This document shows positions 61,582 to 64,000 of a stretch of DNA of 64,000 nucleotides, one piece after another. The stretch covers positions 1-64,000 of the forward strand of contig JAQYAY010000024.1 in NCBI GenBank assembly GCA_029338735.1, in the 5' to 3' direction. The notes below the pieces were generated by a model. The model saw only the letters and a list, made by a program, of their open reading frames with translations, ran no database searches and was not told the DNA's origin. A program made the position numbers and the translations under genes. How positions within the stretch are numbered: the first letter of the stretch is position 1; the number at the start of each line of letters is the position of its first letter. The stretch comes from Lachnospiraceae bacterium (GTDB lineage: Bacteria > Bacillota > Clostridia > Lachnospirales > Lachnospiraceae).

Positions 61582-63722
61582 TATCTTCTCTTTCTGTATA
61601 CTACGACTATGATTCCGCATGCTATGAGGAAAATCGGGATAAAGATTCCGAAGAAGAATCCGTATATCCTGATAACCTTTGCAGAGATCGTGAGGGTCGT
61701 CGAATCAATCGTCTTTGTCGGTATATTAACCGATGACTTGCTCTGATCAGGGAGCAGGTATGAGAATACATCTGAGAACAGCGTCTCATTCCTTCCAGAT
61801 ACTACCTGGTTCATCTGTTCAGTAAAGGCATATACAGATCCGAAGGCTGCCACTCTTCCATCGTCCTTCTTTGCAATGAGTCCGAGCGAGAACTGTCCCT
61901 GCTCATCTCCTGATTCCTTCTTAATTTTCGACTCTGTATCCTGTACTGCTGTCTGCAGGTCATCAGATGACTGACTGTTCTTCGCTATTGCCTTGTCGCT
62001 CGTGACTGCCAGATTGATGAATTTCACTCCATCAGTCTTTACCTTTGTGAGTCCCAGCGAATACGGCATGAAGGCCTGAAGGGTTCCTGTCACATCCCTG
62101 GTCGCATTTGTATCCTTTACTTCTGGAAGCAGCAGGTAGGGGCTCTGGTAGTAATAGTTCTCATCGGTTTCTGCAACTGCACCGTCACTTGCCTTTATAC
62201 CCTCATCTGTCAGGAATTTGTTGACATTTTTCAGTGACGAATTCTTCATGACATCAAGAGCTATGAAAACCCTTCCGCCATCATCCACATAGCTCTCCAG
62301 CTTCTTTACATCATCCTCTGAAAAATCACTCTGAGGTCCGAAGACTATGACTGCCGATGCATCATTCGGCACCTTTGATTCAGTCAGGAAATTCAGCTCT
62401 TCCGTCTGCGTATTAAGCTTCTGGAGAGCCCTTGTAAATGTAGAATCCATTGATGGCTCATCATGACCTGTGAGCACATATACCTTTGCCAGGTTGTCAG
62501 AATCTATATAATTGATCGCACCTGTGACCTGACCCTCGATATCATATCCTGAGATCTGCTGTGAATACGAAGTATAATCGACCGATGTCTGATACAGATC
62601 ATCCACCGGAATTACCTTGCTCCTGCTGCCGCTCACGACTATCAGGCTTCCTGTTGACAGATCTTCATCTGTATATTTTGATGCAAATGTCGGATTCTTG
62701 TCAGGATCGACATACTTTACAGTGATATGCTTTGATGCAGCCTGATACTGCTCCAGAGTCTTCTTCAGCGTGATCTCGTAATCATAGGTGAGTGCTGACT
62801 TCCTGGCCATGCAGTAGATGGTCACATCCTTGTCCAGACTTTTTAGTATCTTCTTCGACTTCGACCCGAGTGTATAGTACTTCTGTGTCGTCATGTCAAA
62901 GACTGCTGCCTTCGCAGGCACCTTCGTCATTGCGTAGTTTCCGCCGACTGCGACTGCAAATACTGCAACGATTGTCACAAGTGAAAATGCTGACAGAGTC
63001 AGATGCTTCCTCGATACATTGTATCTCCTCTTCAGAATGACCTGTGTCGAAACCACAAGGCAGATCAGTATGGCCGTCACATAGTAGACCACATGTCTCA
63101 GCGAGAAACTGCCTGACAGGAAGTCGGATAACGGTGTGATAAAGTCATACCATCCGAGTATTTTTGCGACTGGTCCTGTCAGTGAAAAAGTACTGACAAA
63201 TGATGATGAGATATATCCCACAAATATCAGAAGAAATGATACAACTGCCGCTACTATAAGATTCTCTGTAATCGCTGATGCAAACATTCCGATTGCTAGA
63301 AGCGTAAGTCCGTACAGAAGCATTCCGAAAAGTGCTGTATAATTTTCTCTTAATGAGACTGTCCCGAACATGCGAAGCACTAATGGGGAAATAGCCATTA
63401 TTGCGATCACTATCAGATAGCATAGTGCAAGGGCTAAATATTTGCCCAGGACAATTTTCCCAACAGATACAGGGGATGTAAGTGTGAGCTGATCTACCTT
63501 GTCACGCCGTTCCGCTGCAAAGACACGCATCGTGAGTACAGGAACAGTGATCAGGAAGACGAATGTCATTCCATTCAGAGCATAGCTGATTGTCGGAATT
63601 CCCTGATACAGATTGTAAACGGAAAAATACAGACCAAACACTACAAGATTGATGCCTATGAACAGCCATCCTGTCATGCTGCGAAAGAAAGAAAGAAATT
63701 CTCTTTTAAGTATTGCTTTCAT
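61581..63722 (-). CDS. Fused ABC-2 permease (GldF-like) + ABC_transp_aux/GldG-like protein
   Basis: N-terminal six-TM ABC-2 permease half, then GldG-like extracytoplasmic region (KVYVLTGHDEPSMDSTFTRALQKL...), final TM. Confidence 0.85.
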   Translation of the reverse strand: MKAILKREFLSFFRSMTGWLFIGINLVVFGLYFSVYNLYQGIPTISYALNGMTFVFLITVPVLTMRVFAAERRDKVDQLTLTSPVSVGKIVLGKYLALALCYLIVIAIMAISPLVLRMFGTVSLRENYTALFGMLLYGLTLLAIGMFASAITENLIVAAVVSFLLIFVGYISSSFVSTFSLTGPVAKILGWYDFITPLSDFLSGSFSLRHVVYYVTAILICLVVSTQVILKRRYNVSRKHLTLSAFSLVTIVAVFAVAVGGNYAMTKVPAKAAVFDMTTQKYYTLGSKSKKILKSLDKDVTIYCMARKSALTYDYEITLKKTLEQYQAASKHITVKYVDPDKNPTFASKYTDEDLSTGSLIVVSGSRSKVIPVDDLYQTSVDYTSYSQQISGYDIEGQVTGAINYIDSDNLAKVYVLTGHDEPSMDSTFTRALQKLNTQTEELNFLTESKVPNDASAVIVFGPQSDFSEDDVKKLESYVDDGGRVFIALDVMKNSSLKNVNKFLTDEGIKASDGAVAETDENYYYQSPYLLLPEVKDTNATRDVTGTLQAFMPYSLGLTKVKTDGVKFINLAVTSDKAIAKNSQSSDDLQTAVQDTESKIKKESGDEQGQFSLGLIAKKDDGRVAAFGSVYAFTEQMNQVVSGRNETLFSDVFSYLLPDQSKSSVNIPTKTIDSTTLTISAKVIRIYGFFFGIFIPIFLIACGIIVVVYRKRR

Positions 63723-64000
63723 CAGTTATCCTCCTTTCCATCTTTTTCGTCTGCATCATCAAGCTCATCTGAAAGCTCCTGTATATTGTCGTCTTCTGCT
63801 TCATCCTCATCATCTGTATCCTCTTCCTCTTCATATCTGGAAGTAAGAGGATCATGGACATCAGCGATCTCATCATCACTCCCGGTCAGTTCAAGGAATA
63901 CATCCTCAAGCGACTCATCGTGCTCCTCGAGCAGATGCTCCGTATTATCAGACAGAACCAGCCTTCCTTTTGAGATAATGAGCAAATGGTCACAGACTTC
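63722..64000 (-). CDS. C-terminal part of an ABC transporter ATP-binding protein with an acidic tail (truncated by window edge)
   Basis: EVCDHLLIISKGRLVLSDNTEHLLEEHDESLEDVFLELTG (post-Walker B region); overlaps the permease gene by 1 bp. Confidence 0.8.
   Translation of the reverse strand, partial: EVCDHLLIISKGRLVLSDNTEHLLEEHDESLEDVFLELTGSDDEIADVHDPLTSRYEEEEDTDDEDEAEDDNIQELSDELDDADEKDGKEDN

Overview
The window looks like a chromosomal segment of a low/medium-GC Firmicute, probably Lachnospiraceae-like (inferred from gene content and synteny). Nearly every gene is on the minus strand. Most of it is housekeeping. It contains a complete L-arabinose uptake/catabolism operon (ABC transporter, araA, araR, araD, an FGGY kinase, phosphoketolase, fructose-6-P aldolase/transaldolase-like) under a well-formed promoter with two identical AraR-like operators. 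Other recognisable genes include miaA, ybeY, phoH, a pyrimidine-nucleoside phosphorylase, folD, fhs, ftsK, glgA, yebC, alr, nnrD, rex, an ABC-F ATPase, icd, leuS, aroA, tyrA, rnhA, gdhA, purB, purF, purC, gpmI and ispD, plus part of a Gld-type ABC exporter. No rRNA, tRNA, CRISPR array, transposase or prophage was recognised. The parts most worth a second look are: (i) a small accessory block at about 0.5-3.4 kb with a DUF4160-containing three-gene module and a sigma-region-4/alpha-CTD fusion protein coupled to a TetR-like gene; (ii) a membrane protein in the pgpH slot between phoH and ybeY whose HD-domain metal ligands appear to be lost; (iii) several unusual intergenic repeats: a long perfect inverted repeat abutting the ybeY start, a 40-bp tandem array apparently grown from the 3' end of leuS, a highly structured element upstream of icd, and heptanucleotide arrays near fhs/ftsK and the pur genes. 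No single feature is clearly a new defence or biosynthetic system.
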